Shown piece after piece: positions 42,605-54,954 of a stretch of DNA of 64,000 bases; the stretch's first letter is position 1, and every line of letters begins with the position of its first letter. Made by a program: the position numbers and the translations under genes. The notes under the pieces are model-generated. The model was given only the letters and a program-made list of their open reading frames with translations, was not told the DNA's origin and did not search any database. The DNA comes from Bettongia penicillata ogilbyi (taxonomy: Eukaryota; Chordata; Mammalia; Diprotodontia; Potoroidae), in NCBI GenBank assembly GCA_023548195.1, contig JAJHZJ010000531.1, positions 4,574,802-4,638,801 on the forward strand, given 5' to 3'.

Positions 42605-43364
42605 TCCCAGCCAGTTACTTGACTTCTGAGATTCCTGTCCACCCCCGCCTAGATCCACCCAGCTAGTGCTTGGGGTTTGAGATTCAAATGGGCTTTCCAC
42701 GGCAAGCAGCTGCTATTCAATGTGAGCTTTAGTTCTGGTGCTGGGGTGGGGGCAGGGCCACCTCCCAGGCTCAGTTCCCTCAGGGGCTTTATGCAGAGAC
42801 CTTCAGTAATGGAGCAGGGTGGGGCAGGGCCATCTCCCAGGCTCAGCTCCCTCAGGGGGTTTATGCAGAGACTCTCAGTAATGAAGATCCTGCCTGCTGC
42901 TGGGGGAGTCCTGGGCCGCTGCTGCAGCTGCTGCCGCCGCAGCTGCTGCCTCCACTGCTGCCCCCGCCTCTGCCGCTGCCGCTTCCTCCCGAGGGGGCCC
43001 GAGCCACGGAGATACCCCGCTCCCCTCAGCCAGCCAGCCGTCTCACTCACTGACCTGTAGCTTCTGTGGGCAGAGGGACTTTCCCGGCCTCCGGAGCTTC
43101 CGTCCCTGAAGCCTGCTCGGATCAGCTTCTCTGGGGCCGTGGCCAGGGCAGCGCTGGGGTGGGGTCCACTTTCCGGGGCACGACAGACCCTGGGGACGGC
43201 TCTCCAAGGCTCTCTGGAACGGAAATCTCTTCCACTCTGTTTCTGCACACCTTACAGTGATCCAGAACTTATGGGGATCTCTTTTTACATTAATTCTATG
43301 GGCTGTGGGTTCGGAGCTCGTAAACGTGGGTCCTTCTACTCTGCCATCTTGACTCCGCCCCCCA
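42605..43364 (-). promoter_or_regulatory. L1-type 5' UTR (promoter) with an internal tandem repeat
   Basis: GC-rich and CpG-containing, unlike the desert around it. A unit of about 72 bp with 'ggcagggccacctcccaggc' (42750) and 'ggcagggccatctcccaggc' (42824) is present twice, resembling L1 promoter monomers. A GCTGCC/GCCGCC-rich stretch lies at 42895-42990. L1 5' UTRs act as internal promoters; activity here is inferred. Long ORFs on both strands across it are compositional artefacts. Confidence 0.75.
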
Positions 43365-43379
43365 AATGATTTATTTATT

Positions 43380-44002
43380 AGTCTTTATTTCTACAGCCAG
43401 CATACTAGGGTCATGGGTATGAAAATAGACAGGGTCAAATGGGGTAAGTACCCCAAACGTTTAAATCTGTAGTTAATTAAGTTCAGATACTCTGTGAAGC
43501 ACACCCCAGTGACTTTTCCTTTATTGACACTTCCAGTGTTAGAAAGCCACCTTAGCCAAACAATCTGTACAACCTCACAATAAACAGAAGAGCAAGTAGA
43601 TTATTCATATGAAGGCATTGCCTGGTTAAAGGATAATAAAAAGAAAGTAGAAAGGAGTTGCAATTTGTCCAAAGGAGTACCTATTTAGAAAGGTCAGTCA
43701 GAGAATAATTGGGCATAGTCCAATACGCACCTGGGATACAGCAGGAGCTAAATAAATGCTTATTAACAGGTTGACCTGAGAGTCAGGGAGAATAGCTTTC
43801 AAAGTGTTCAGGAAAAGGATTAGTAGGAAGCCAGAGACAAAAATCATATAGAGAATATCAGAAACTGTCAAGATAGAAATTCTGAAGACGTAAAAAGAAA
43901 CAATTCAGATGAGCACGAAAAGAGAGACCAATGTGAGTATGCAAATAACACATGTACCCACTTATATTTTTAAAGGAGCAGGTACAGAAGAAAGGGTTAG
44001 CT
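43380..44002. other. Unassigned sequence with a short L2 tail
   Basis: An L2-like 'aaataaatgcttattaacag' lies near 43750. No gene is supported. Confidence 0.45.
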
Positions 44003-44225
44003 AGTTAGTGCAGTGAATAGAGTGCTGGGTCTAGAATCAGGAAGCCCTGAGTTGAAATCTGGCCTCGAGATTTAATAGCTGTGTGACCCTGGGCAAGTCA
44101 CTTAATCCTGTTTGCCTTAGTTTCCTCATCTGTAGAATGAACTGGAAAACAAAGTGGCAAACCACTCCAGTATCTTTCCCAACTGGGTTCAGGAAAAATT
44201 GGACACAACTGAAACAACTCAATAA
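44003..44225 (+). repeat. CORE-SINE (Mar1-like)
   Basis: 'gtgtgaccctgggcaagtca', 'ggcaaaccactccagtatct', 'ttggacacaactgaaacaac'. Confidence 0.9.
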
Positions 44226-44344
44226 AGGCAGAAGCAATGTTTTGTTCATGACTTTTTTTTTTAACTTTACTGTCCCTTCTCAATGATGTCCTATTGCTTT
44301 GCAATATGTAAGAAGAGTTAAGCAACAGATATCAAAACATTGTC

Positions 44345-44590
44345 TATGGGGCAGCTGGTTGGTACAGTGGGAAGAGCACTGGCCCTGGAATCAGGAAAAC
44401 CTGAGTTCAAATCAGCCTCAGATACTTACTAGCTGTGTGAGCCTGGGCAAGTCACTTAATCTCTCTTTTCCTCAGTTTCATTATCTGTAAAATGAACTGG
44501 AGAAGGAAATGGCACTCCACTATCTCTGCCTAAAACATCCTAAATGGAGTAACAAAGAGTCAGACAAGACTGAAAAACAACTGAACAACA
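44345..44590 (+). repeat. CORE-SINE (Mar1-like), full length
   Basis: Head 'tatggggcagctggttggta', core 'gtgagcctgggcaagtcact', end 'gaaaaacaactgaacaacaa'. It lies 120 bp after a sibling in the same orientation. Confidence 0.92.
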
Positions 44591-44639
44591 AAAAAGAAGA
44601 GAAAACAGAGTCTTGGTAGACTCATTGTTAGTGAATATA

Positions 44640-45095
44640 ACTCTAGTAAAGAACCAGCAAAGGAGACTTGAAAAGGAATGGTCAGCTAACTAGGAAGAGA
44701 ACTAGGAGAGAATACTTTCATGAAAACCCAGAGAAGAAAGAGATTTAAAGGATTAAGACTGAAAAAAGGCAATTAGATTTGGCAGTTTAGAGATCACTAG
44801 TGTCTCTGGAGAGAGAAGTTTCAATGAATGATGAGGATAGAAATCAGATTGCAAAGGGATCAGAATCCAGTCAGAAAAGAGGAAGTAGAGTCATTGTTTG
44901 TAGACACAGTAAACTTCTTTCTCAAGGTGCTTAGCTGAGAAGGGTGAAGATACAGGACAATATTTATCAGGGATAATAGGAGCAAATAAAAGTTTTTTTT
45001 CTTAAGGATAGGTGAGTCATCACAGTATTTGTGGAGAGCAGAGAAGGATCCAGCAGATAGGGGAAAAGTAAAGATTAGAGAGTGAAATGTCCCCA
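44640..45095 (-). repeat. L2 LINE internal region
   Basis: Reversed text: 'ggcagtttagagatcactag', 'cagattgcaaagggatcaga', 'gaaaagaggaagtagagtca'. The L2 assignment is by resemblance. Confidence 0.5.
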
Positions 45096-46199
45096 TGAAT
45101 GGGTTGAATGGATACAGCCATTAGGGAAAACAATTTGGAATTATATACAAAAAGTTACTAAATAGTGCATGCCATTTGTCCCAGCTAAACCACTGTTAGG
45201 TTTATATCCAAAAAAATCAAGGAAAGAAGAAAATGTTGTATAGGTATAAAAAATATTTACAGGGGGTAGCGCCAAGATGGTGGAATAAAAGCAGGGACTT
45301 GCTTGAGCTCTCCCCCCAGACTCTCCAAATACATGTAAAAAATGACTCTAAATAAATTCTAGAGCAGCAGAATCCACAAAATGACAGAGTGAAACAAATT
45401 TCCAGACAAAGACAACCTGATAGGTCAGTAGGAAAGGTCTGTTTCACTAGTCCTGGAGAGGAGCACAGTCCAGGGTGAGCCATGCCTACATGGAGAGGAA
45501 GGAGCAGGCTTCAGGGGAATGAATCACTGGCAGCTGTGGTGGTTTACAGACTTCTCAATCCACAAACCAAAGATACTCAGAAGGTCAGTAGGAAAGATTC
45601 GTCAGACCTGAGAGATAGAGGAGCATGGTCTAGCCCCAGTCCTTGTGGGTGGTGGCAACAGGCCCCTCAGCCCACAGATGGTGGGGGGATCAAGTGGCTG
45701 ATCATATTGTAGGGATCTCTTTGCTGGTGCTAATGCAGGATTCTCTTGCTTTGCCTGTGCTTCAAACTGGTTTGCAGTCCTGGGTGGCGGTCCAGGGGCT
45801 AGAAAGAGTGCTGGCATAATGGAGCTCATGGCAGGTGGAGAGGGAATCCTCCTCACAGTCCCAAGGCAGAAAAGAGTGTTTGTGGTTACTCACAAACCAG
45901 GAAAGGAGTAAACACCTTTCCTTTGATTATACAACCTTGGAAGAACAGAAATTTTACAGGTCCCTAGAAGTATCTCTGAAAATAACTGCACAAAACCCCT
46001 GAAGCTTAGGATAGTATACCCTCCACACTGGAAGCAGAGTTCTACTTTAACAAAGAGCTACATATTTTAGTAATTTGCAGGGAAAATGAGAAAACAGTGG
46101 GGAAAAAAACTAGGCTATAGAATCTTACTTTGGTGACAAGGAAGATCAAAACATACAGCCAGAAGAAAACAACAAAATCAAAACTCTGGTGCCCAAAGT

Positions 46200-47172
46200 C
46201 TCCAAGAAGAATTTGAATTGGTCTCAGATCATGGAAGAGCTCAAAAAGGATTTTGAAAATCAGGTAAGAGAAGTAGAGGAAAAATTGGGAAGAGAAATGA
46301 GTGAGGCAAGAAAATCATAAAAAAAAGAATCAACAGCTTGCTAAAGGAGACCCCCCCCAAAAAAAAAGAGCAAAGAAAATAACACCTTAAAAAGAGACTA
46401 GTCCAAATGGCAAAAGAGGTCTAAATATTCAGTGAGGAGAAGAATGCCTTAAAAAGCAGAACTGGCCAAATAACAAAGGAGCTCCAAAAGCTCACTGAAG
46501 AAAATAATTTCTTAAAAATTTGTATGGAGTAAATGGAAGCTAATGATTATATGAGAAACCAAGACATTATAAAACAGAACCAAAAGAATGGAAAAATAGA
46601 AGATAATGTGAAATATCTCACTGAAAAAACAAATGATCTGGAAAACAGATTCAGGAGAGATAATTTTAAAATTATTGGACTACATGAAAGTCATGATCAA
46701 AAAAAGAGCCTAGACATCATCTTTCAAGAAATTATCAAGGAAAACTGCCCTGATCTTCTAGAACCAGGAGATAAAGTAGAAATGGAAAGAATCCACTGAT
46801 CACCTCCTGAAAGAGATCCCCAAAGGAAAACTCCTAGGAATATTGTGGCCAAATTCCAGAGTCCTCAGGTCAAGGACAATATATTGCAAGCATCCTGAAA
46901 GAAACAATTCAAGTATGGTGGAAACATAATTAGGATAACACAAGATTTACCAGCTTCTATATTAAGGGATAGGAGGGCTTGGAATATGATATTCCAGATG
47001 TCAGAGGAGCTGGGATTAAAACCAAGAATCACCTATCCAGCAAAACTGAGTATAATCCTTCAGGGGGAGAAGTGGACATTCAATGAAACAGAGAATGAAA
47101 GTTCATCTTTTCTTGATGAAAAGATCAGAGTTGAATAGAAAATTTGATTTTCAAATACAAAACTCAAGAGAA
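46200..47172 (+). pseudogene. L1 ORF1p-like pseudogene in half-L1 B
   Basis: Readable pieces include a coiled-coil stretch (46533-46660, 'NQDIIKQNQKNGKIEDNVKY') and the start of the RNA-binding domain ('GLHESHDQKKSLDIIFQEII', then 'ENCPDLLEP'). An in-frame stop lies right after 'MERIH' (46797-46799) and several more follow, so no domain is intact. Homologous and co-linear with the copy at 41504-42602, but more decayed. Confidence 0.85.
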
Positions 47173-47309
47173 GCATGAAAAGGTAAACAGGAAAGAGAAA
47201 TCATTTAAGTTGAACTGTTTACATTCCTACATGGAAAGAGGATATTTGTTACTCATGATATTTGAAACTCAATATTTTCTCAGTATTGGGGTATTTAGAG
47301 GCAATATAC

Positions 47310-47433
<124 letters not shown>

Positions 47434-48283
47434 GAGAGAGAGACAGAGACAGAGGGCACAGGGTAAGTTGAATATGAAGGGATGATACCTAAAAAATAAT
47501 ATTAAGGGGTGAGAAAGAAATGTACTGGGAGAGGGAGAAAGGGAGAGATAGAATGGAGTAAATTATTTCACAAAAAAGAGAAAGGGAAAAGCTTTTACAA
47601 TGAAGGGGAAAAGGAGGAAGATGAGGGAAAATGAGTTAACCTTACTCTCATAATTGGTTCAAAGAGGGAATAACATACCACTCAATTGGGTAAGGAAATC
47701 TATCTTATTCTACAGAAAAGTAGGGGGGAAGGAGATAAGGGGGGAGATGATAGAAGGGAGAGCAGATTGAAGGAGTGGGTAATCTAAGCAAACACTTTTG
47801 AGAAGGGACAGGGTCAAATAGAATAAATGGAGAGTGGGACAGGATAGAGAGAAATATAGTTAGTGTTTCATAACTAGACTATTCTGCAAGTGTTTTGCAT
47901 GACTGCACATATATAACCTATATTGAATTGCTTACCTTCTCAATGAGGGTGGGTGGGGAGGGAGGAAGGGAGAGAATTTGGAATTCAAAGTTTTAAAAAC
48001 GAATGTTAAAAATTGGTTTTATATGCACCTGGGAAATAAGACATAGAGGCAATGGGGCATAGAAATCTAGCTTGCCCTACAGGAAAATAGAAAAGGAAGG
48101 AGATAAGAGAAGGGGGTGGGGTGATAGAAAAGAGGGCAGATTGGGGGAAGGGTTATCAGAATGCATGCCATCATGGAGTGGGGGGAGGACAGAGATGGGG
48201 AAAAAATTTGGAACTCAAAATCTTGTGCAAGTGAATGTTGAAAATCAAAAATAAATAAATTTTAAAAAGAAAAAAATTTACTG

Positions 48284-48285
48284 CA

Positions 48286-48318
<33 letters not shown>
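48284..48318. repeat. (TG)n tract with CGCG
   Basis: TG alternation with an internal GCGCGCG; it directly follows the half-L1 B target site. Confidence 0.9.
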
Positions 48319-48319
<1 letters not shown>

Positions 48320-48574
48320 CAGCAAAAACAAAAACAAAAAATACCCTCAAAACTGGATATTCAAGAGATATCTATCAGTTGAAGAATATCTGAGAGGGAA
48401 CATATAGGTAGGTCACAGTGATGACAAAGAACAGGGCTAGCCTGGGGTTGTGAGGCGTAGGGAAACAGGAATGAAGGAGGTTTTGATCAAATAAAGAAAT
48501 ATTTAGCTTGAACATGAGAAGATTCAGAGGGGAGACAAGAGAGCTGGAAGAAGGAACAGACATACTTTTCTTGG

Positions 48575-48840
48575 CCTCAGAGGGACAGAATGTTCTTATT
48601 GCTCTTGCAAAGAATGAAAGATGCAAGGAAGTACTTCCTAACAGAGCCTGGACAACAATACCCTCTAAAACATCTCAAAGCTGTATGAGCTTCCTCAAGA
48701 GGTCATGTGTTTCCTTTGAGGTCTTCAAGAAAAGCCTGGATGACCATTTTGTTTGGGATGTTGTAGAGGATATTGTTGTTCAGGTATGGGTTAGACTTGG
48801 TAACCTTTGAAGACCCTTTTAGATCTGAGATTCTGAGAAC
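48575..48840 (+). repeat. L3/CR1-type LINE 3' end
   Basis: 'tcaagaaaagcctggatgac', 'catttt', 'gggatgttgtagaggatatt', then 'ttagacttggtaacctttga' and 'gatctgagattctgaga'. This is the usual CR1/L3 3' UTR wording. Confidence 0.7.
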
Positions 48841-49144
48841 TCCTCCCAAATCCTCCATTTAAGGAAGGTGTCCAGGGTAGCTATTTCATCTTTTCCCACC
48901 TGGTTACTCTCTTGAATTTTGTCATAGACCCTAGAAACTCATCATCCTGAAAGATCACATCAGCTCTGAAACTCTTGCCTCCTCAATACTCCCTTAGCTA
49001 GGGATCCAGTCCTCTCCTCTGATTGCAGAGGGTAGAGAATGGAAATCACAAAATTTCTCTTATCTTCCATTTAAGGAGAATCCCAGGTCAGCAATCTCCT
49101 AATTTTCCACTCAAGTGCTGAACTTCATGATGCCCTGCCAGATA
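48841..49144. other. Unassigned sequence
   Basis: Two short blocks resemble each other ('tcctccatttaaggaagg' at 48853 and 'tcttccatttaaggagaa' at 49063). No gene is visible. Confidence 0.4.
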
Positions 49145-49310
49145 TGGTCATCCCTCTCTTTCCTTTTCAATTGCTGCTTTTTTGTTGTTTCTACCATTAG
49201 GCAGTGAGCTCCTTGAAGGCAGGGATTGTCTTTTTGCCTTTCTTCGTATCCTCATCCCCTTAACAGTGTTTGGCATATAGTAGGTATTTAGTATGTGTTT
49301 ATTGACTGAC
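49145..49310 (+). repeat. L2 LINE 3' end
   Basis: 'gtgagctccttgaaggcagg', 'tggcatatagtaggtattta', then 'gtttattgactgactta'. Confidence 0.85.
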
Positions 49311-49794
49311 TTACTGATTCTACACAAGTTTGTCAGAAAGTATTTGGACACATAGGAATATAATAGTAATGCATATTACCAACTTAATGCTCTTATGACT
49401 TAAACAGGTACTCTTACTTCTTCATACCTTAAATAGTTGGTCTATGCCACCTTGGACAGTGCCATCCTTGAAGAATAAATATTTGTTTAATCAAACTTAA
49501 CTTTGCAGCTGTAAGTTAGTGAACTGGAGTGACTGAAAAAAGTAAAGACTTAGATATACTCATAAACAATAGGCTGTAATATCAGCACATTTCCTAGTGC
49601 TTGTTGGGTCAGGCAGGGTTAAGTAGTTTGGTGATAATCTTCTAGTGATAATTTTAATATTTATCATCCTTAAATATAGGTAGAATGGGTAGGGACTGAA
49701 CCTGTGATTTCATTAGTGTAGGGAACTCTCAGGTGATGAAAATTTCTCTATCAATAGGTTGGGGTCACCTCTAAAACTTATGGTCTTAGAAACC
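49311..49794. other. Unassigned sequence
   Basis: No gene or clear repeat is visible. Confidence 0.4.
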
Positions 49795-49925
49795 AGTTGC
49801 CTAGAGCACTGAGAGGTACTTAAGTGATTTACCCAGAGTCCCACAGACTGTATGTGCCATAGGTGGGGTTTTGAAGCCAGGTCTCCTTGACTTTGAGGTT
49901 TGTCCTCTACTTACTCTACTATGTT
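49795..49925 (-). repeat. MIR-type SINE, diverged
   Basis: Reversed: 'taagtgatttacccagagtc', then 'gaagccaggtctccttgact'. Confidence 0.65.
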
Positions 49926-50223
49926 CTTCTGCAGACAGAATAGATAGTATTTTTTTCTTTTTTTTATTCATTTATTCATTTATCTATTTATCTGTTAATT
50001 TTGGGGGAGGGAACAAAGAGTAAGTAGCTGGACTAGTTAATATAGAACTTGGACTGCACAGTGGAAAAGTAAAATCATGGGCTGATTTCTAATCAACTGC
50101 TCTGTCTGTCCACCATGCCCTCCACCTTCACTTTAAAATGGCTTCCTTTGGTATTTTGGTAATTCTGTGACTTCATAAGTTATGGGTATTGCCTCCATTG
50201 CATCATTCATAAATTAAAACAAC

Positions 50224-50369
50224 AAAATAAAACCCTGCTCCATTCTGTAATTGTGTCTCATTTCTCCATTTTCTAATTTGTTACCTGGCTGCGTTTCCTC
50301 ATATCTCCTTTACCTCCTTAACCTTAACCTCTCTGCCCTTCTATGCCACCCCCCCACCCCAGGCACTAC
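50224..50369. repeat. Local direct duplication, copy 1
   Basis: Matches 51462-51608 with about ten differences over roughly 146 bp ('catttctccattttctaatt', 'ccttaaccttaacctctctg'). Confidence 0.88.
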
Positions 50370-51054
50370 CCTAATTTTGAATTAGGTTGCTTTGAAATCT
50401 CTACAACATATTTAGGCTCTATGTTCCTTGTAAGCTTTAGACCTTCCTTTGCAGAGTTTACAACCTTAAATGACCTTCAAGTTTATAATTTCCAGTCTCC
50501 CACTTTTCCCTTTCCTTCCTCCTCCCAGTGACAGCCAATATTGATTTCACTAACACCCTAGACTCTCAGCCTCCTTGAATTTCCTTTTGGCTTATCCCCA
50601 AGGACTCCCTAGTATCTGGGAGAGTTTTGTTTTTTTTACTGTTACAGAGCATTGCTGAAAAGAGGCAGAGAACTGTATAGATTTTGTCCACTATAAACTC
50701 ATGTCTGCTTATTTCATCTGGGCTCTCACAGCTTCTTAGCACTGCTTATTTCATCTGGGCTCTCACAGCTTCTTAGCAATGCCCATTATTCGCTTCTTGT
50801 TAGTACCATAGCTCACTGCTTCCAATGGCTGTTCCAAATCTATACCAAATCTACTACCATTTCTCACTTTCAGTAAAAGAACTACCATCCTTACTTAACT
50901 AAACAGTGAAAAGCAGTCAGTAATGAGATTCCACTCCCTCCATTTCTAAATATCTTTATCCCACACATACATCCTCTCCTTTTTCCCTCTGTGTCTAGGA
51001 GAGTTCTGGTGTTTAATGACTGGCCTTCTAGGGGGAAAATGTATACATAATATC
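50370..51054. other. Unassigned sequence with a perfect 37-bp tandem duplication
   Basis: Bases 50705-50741 and 50742-50778 are identical head to tail (unit begins 'ctgcttatttcatctggg'). No gene is supported in the rest. Confidence 0.6.
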
Positions 51055-51235
51055 CTTTTAGGTTTAATCTGTGTTATTGACATTTTCTCCATCATTTTCC
51101 TAAGACTAGACAGTCAATAAAAGCATAAATCAAGTATGGATTTGAAGCATTTGCTGCTTTCCCAGGTGTAAATGTTCACACAGAAAATTTAACAATATGC
51201 TTGGAAGGCTAGGTTTGAGCTGGGTCCAGCACACC
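51055..51235 (+). repeat. Unclassified repeat 'family C', copy 3
   Basis: 'gacattttctccatcatttt', 'cataaatcaagtatggattt', 'caggtgtaaatgttcacaca', 'gaaaatttaacaatatgctt', ending in 'gctgggtccagcacac'. Confidence 0.7.
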
Positions 51236-51461
51236 CCTACTATATCCCAGAAATAGACATGCCTCATCTTCTTCAAGGCTCAACTCTTCTCTACTTTGTT
51301 ATAAAGTTGATTGATTAGGGATTTCCTGGGTAAACTGCACTCAAAGGAGTTTCCTCCTACACCTTGCCCTTCCAGTTATCTCCTTTCTCCAGAATTTACA
51401 ATGTCTCCCTCTCCACCCATTCTTTCTCTGCCTTCAAATCTGTGCACAAGTTCAAAAGAAT

Positions 51462-51608
51462 AAAATAAAACCCTGCTCCACTCTGTAATTATGTCTCATT
51501 TCTCCATTTTCTAATTTGTTAGCTGGCTGTGTTTCCTCATATCTCCTTAAACTTCTTAACCTTAACCTCTCTGCCCTTCTATGCCACCCCCCCACCCCCA
51601 GGCACTAC
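51462..51608. repeat. Local direct duplication, copy 2
   Basis: Lies 1,238 bp downstream of copy 1 at constant offset, with one single-base indel near the right end. Confidence 0.88.
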
Positions 51609-52053
<445 letters not shown>

Positions 52054-52144
52054 TCTATTTCAGACTCTCTAGGTCTAAAATTGAACTCATAGCCAATTCC
52101 CCCCAACTGATTTGCTATTTCAGTTCCAGGTACCATCATTCTCA

Positions 52145-52290
52145 GAGGGACAGAATCATAGATTTAGAACTGGAAGAGACCTAGTATAACCTCTTCCTTT
52201 TACAGATGAGGACACTGAGCTACAGAGGAGTTAAATAATTCGCTCAAGGTCACATGAAGGTAGTAAATGGCAGAAAAGGGATTAAAAATC
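52145..52290 (-). repeat. MIR/THER1-type SINE
   Basis: Reversed: 'agaactggaagagacctagt', 'acagatgaggacactgagct', 'ctcaaggtcacatgaaggta'. Confidence 0.82.
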
Positions 52291-53149
52291 AGGTCTTTCT
52301 CTTTTTTTATGAGGTATATGAGGACACTTTTCCACGAAATCCTATTCTATTTCTCCTTTGTGATTTAGAGGTTCCAGAGGACAATGTCAGTGCTGTGTTA
52401 AGTTTTAACTAATTTTACTAAAGTTGAGTATAGTCTTGACTGTGGCCTAGGCATGAAATTGATCCAGACTCAAAAATTATATTATAATTTAGTTCTTCAT
52501 ATCCCTTGTCCCTAATATACAATAAATCACCAATAGAAAAGACTTCCTTCTCCATCTCTTACATGTCCCCAATTTCCATTTCCTTGTTAAAACTCTTATC
52601 TTCTTATATTTAAGCTATAATAATAGTGTCTGAGCCAGCTTTCTTCTATAGATTTTGCATGTTATTTACATACTAATCTGTTCAAAATGTAAAATCATAC
52701 TTTGATCATATCTTTCTGCCTGCTCAGAAACCTTCAAGAGTCCCACATTGCCAAGGAGCAATAGTCTTATAGTTCTAGCATTGGCAGGTCTTACTGTGTC
52801 TTTTCCTTAGTAAATTCTAGTGGATTCCTATTGTCACTAGAATCAAATATTCTTTTATCTTTATCTTATTACTTTGTAATTTTTGCATATTTTGTAATGT
52901 ATATAGTCTTTAGCATAGAAGTACATATATAATTTATAAATAAGTAGATATACATACAAATTTTGGTATGCTCATAAATTTTTTTATTGATAGGAGTAAT
53001 ATATAATAATCAAATAATTTGGAAACCATTGACTTAGACAATATATCCAAATCATTTCAGCATTTCTTAAGCCCTCATACAAGGGATACTCAGATGTGGG
53101 GGAAGAAAGAAAATTGGTTCTCACCTGTAAGGAATTTATAATTGACTAT
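52291..53149. other. Unassigned AT-rich sequence
   Basis: No gene is visible. Parts near 52690-52870 have an L2-like flavour ('cctgctcagaaaccttcaag') but I cannot delimit them. Confidence 0.4.
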
Positions 53150-53540
53150 TAAATCTTTGATCTGATATTTAAAACTCTTCATAATCTGGCTCCACCCTTC
53201 TTCCTCTCCATCCTTCTCTCTTGATATTTACTCATCTTCCCCAAGACCCAGCACACTGATCTGCTCAGATAATATAAGTAAAACAAAATTGCTAAACAAT
53301 AAAGCACTTTATGAATGTAAGCTAATATTATTTTTATTATTCCTGCTTTCTGCACTTCTGATGATTGCCATCCACCTGCTTGAAAAGTTTTCCCCCTGTT
53401 TCATTCCTTTCCATCTGTCCAAGTATTCAAGTGTCACTCTTTCATGAATATCTGGCTTAAATCCTGGTCTTCCAAGTTTATCTCACCCTGAAGTAACAGA
53501 TTTCTTTCTTCTCAGAGTTCCTGAAGCAATTTTCTGTATA
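53150..53540 (+). repeat. L2 LINE 3' region
   Basis: 'aaactcttcataatctggct', 'ccatctgtccaagtattcaa', 'ggcttaaatcctggtcttcc' in L2 sense order, with an ATT-rich piece inside. Confidence 0.6.
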
Positions 53541-54954
53541 CATAATTCAATAGCTAATCGTTGTGGCTATTTTGTGACATCTACTGTGGTCTTGAATGAT
53601 TTTCTTTTTATTCAGCTTTTTCTGCATTTGTCTTGTCTCCTCATCAGATCAAGTCTAAAATGTTTCTTATCTCCGACAGTCCATCAGTCACTCTCAAGAC
53701 TAGAAATTATAGGAGAGTTGCAGATTTGCATTGTTGGAATGATTTTCCACACTAGGAGTTCCTACACTAATGAAATCATAGGTTTGGACAGCCCCCCAAA
53801 TCCCTCTCATATACTTCTTGGTCCTTTTGGAGAGTGAAAAGCTGGTGGTGACTGAGTTGTAGTTATTAGAAAGCTTCATTCCTTGCATCTTGGAAAGATT
53901 TCTTCTAGTCCTACATGTTCCTTCTTCCCTTTTCCTCCCCACCACATGGCTTCATCCCTTCTTTTTTGAGAAGAAATCTTAGCAAAGATCCCCTCATCTT
54001 TTCCTTGAAGAGTCTGAGGTATGAGTCACAGAATTCAGAGCTAAATGGAACTTTAGAGGTCATTGAAAGAATCATCCTTTCAAGCCAATGCCTGATGGGA
54101 GTGGGGAGAAATTCCTTTTGAGAATGTACAGTTCTTCTGACAGACTCATTCTCATGCTAGTGCACATGAAGAAGAAGTAATCTTCTCTCTTTCAGTTTCT
54201 TCTGAATCATATATAAGGAGAAAGTAGAGCTCAGAAGACAAGGGGGCTAAAATCTCTTGGGAATTAATTCTATTGTGGGTTGAGAGGGCATGACTGGCTG
54301 GCCACCTCTGTGAAGGAAAGAAACTACAGGGATTTTAACAGCAACAGCTGGGCAGAGGGGTATCAGTATAAGAAGAAAAAAAGAAGATAAAAAAGCCATC
54401 TTTAAAGTCATAAAAGAAAAGAAAGAATAGATCAAATGTAGCGAAGGGATTTAATTATTCTGTTTAGGAATTACTGTAAAGTATTCATTTATTTGGACTG
54501 ACTGGTATGTGTTTGTTTGGGCAGAGAAGATAATGCCTAGCTCCCTCAAGTAGATTCCTCTAAACAGAATAATGAAGGAGAAGTATATTCTTCTCATTTC
54601 CTTTTTTGCATTTGATGTGTTTTGTTGACAATCAGTATTGATTTTATTTTTTACATAGTTGAAATAATTGCTTATATTAGGGTGGGGTTTTTTTGGATCT
54701 CCCTTTTTCAATTCTGTGTCACTTCATACAAATCTTAACATAGTTTTCCAAATGTTTCATTTTTTATAGAGAAATAATAGTTATTAAAAATTGTTTTGCT
54801 TCTACACAACAGGAACTTCCCAACAAAAGAAATTAGTTACTGATTACTAACAGTGGAGGAATATGTTCTTTAACTTTTGACAATTTGGCACAAACAATGA
54901 TCATTGAAAATTTACCAGAGTTTTCTTATGGTCTAAGTTTGTTTTTTTTATTTT
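53541..54954. other. Unassigned sequence
   Basis: I see no supportable gene over 1.4 kb. A piece near 54010-54075 ('gctaaatggaactttagagg') resembles a MIR 3' end. Remaining ORFs are short and motif-free. Confidence 0.4.

Larger units (their letters stand above)
40491..43364 (-). mobile_element. Full-length half-L1 (HAL1-type) retrotransposon A: 5' UTR, ORF1, no ORF2, 3' UTR
   Basis: The 2,874-bp element is flanked by a perfect 15-bp duplication 'aatgatttatttatt' (40476-40490 and 43365-43379). In element orientation it has a GC-rich 5' UTR (43364 to about 42605, starting with a G-run and 'cggagtcaagatggcaga'), a broken ORF1 (42602-41504), and then directly a 3' UTR with two tail modules and an AAATAAAT end. 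About 3 kb of ORF2 expected in an autonomous L1 is absent, with ORF1 followed at once by 3' UTR. ORF1-only L1 derivatives (HAL1) are a known class that must borrow ORF2p from L1 elements. The intact duplication argues for a fairly recent insertion. Confidence 0.88.

Noticed and set aside
42649..43248. A 199-codon minus-strand ORF and a 127-codon plus-strand ORF
   Set aside because: Both lie in the GC-rich 5' UTR of half-L1 A, before its ORF1. No conserved domain is visible.
46533..46799. An 88-codon coiled-coil protein gene
   Set aside because: A fragment of the ORF1 remnant in half-L1 B, bounded by stop codons that are absent in element A.
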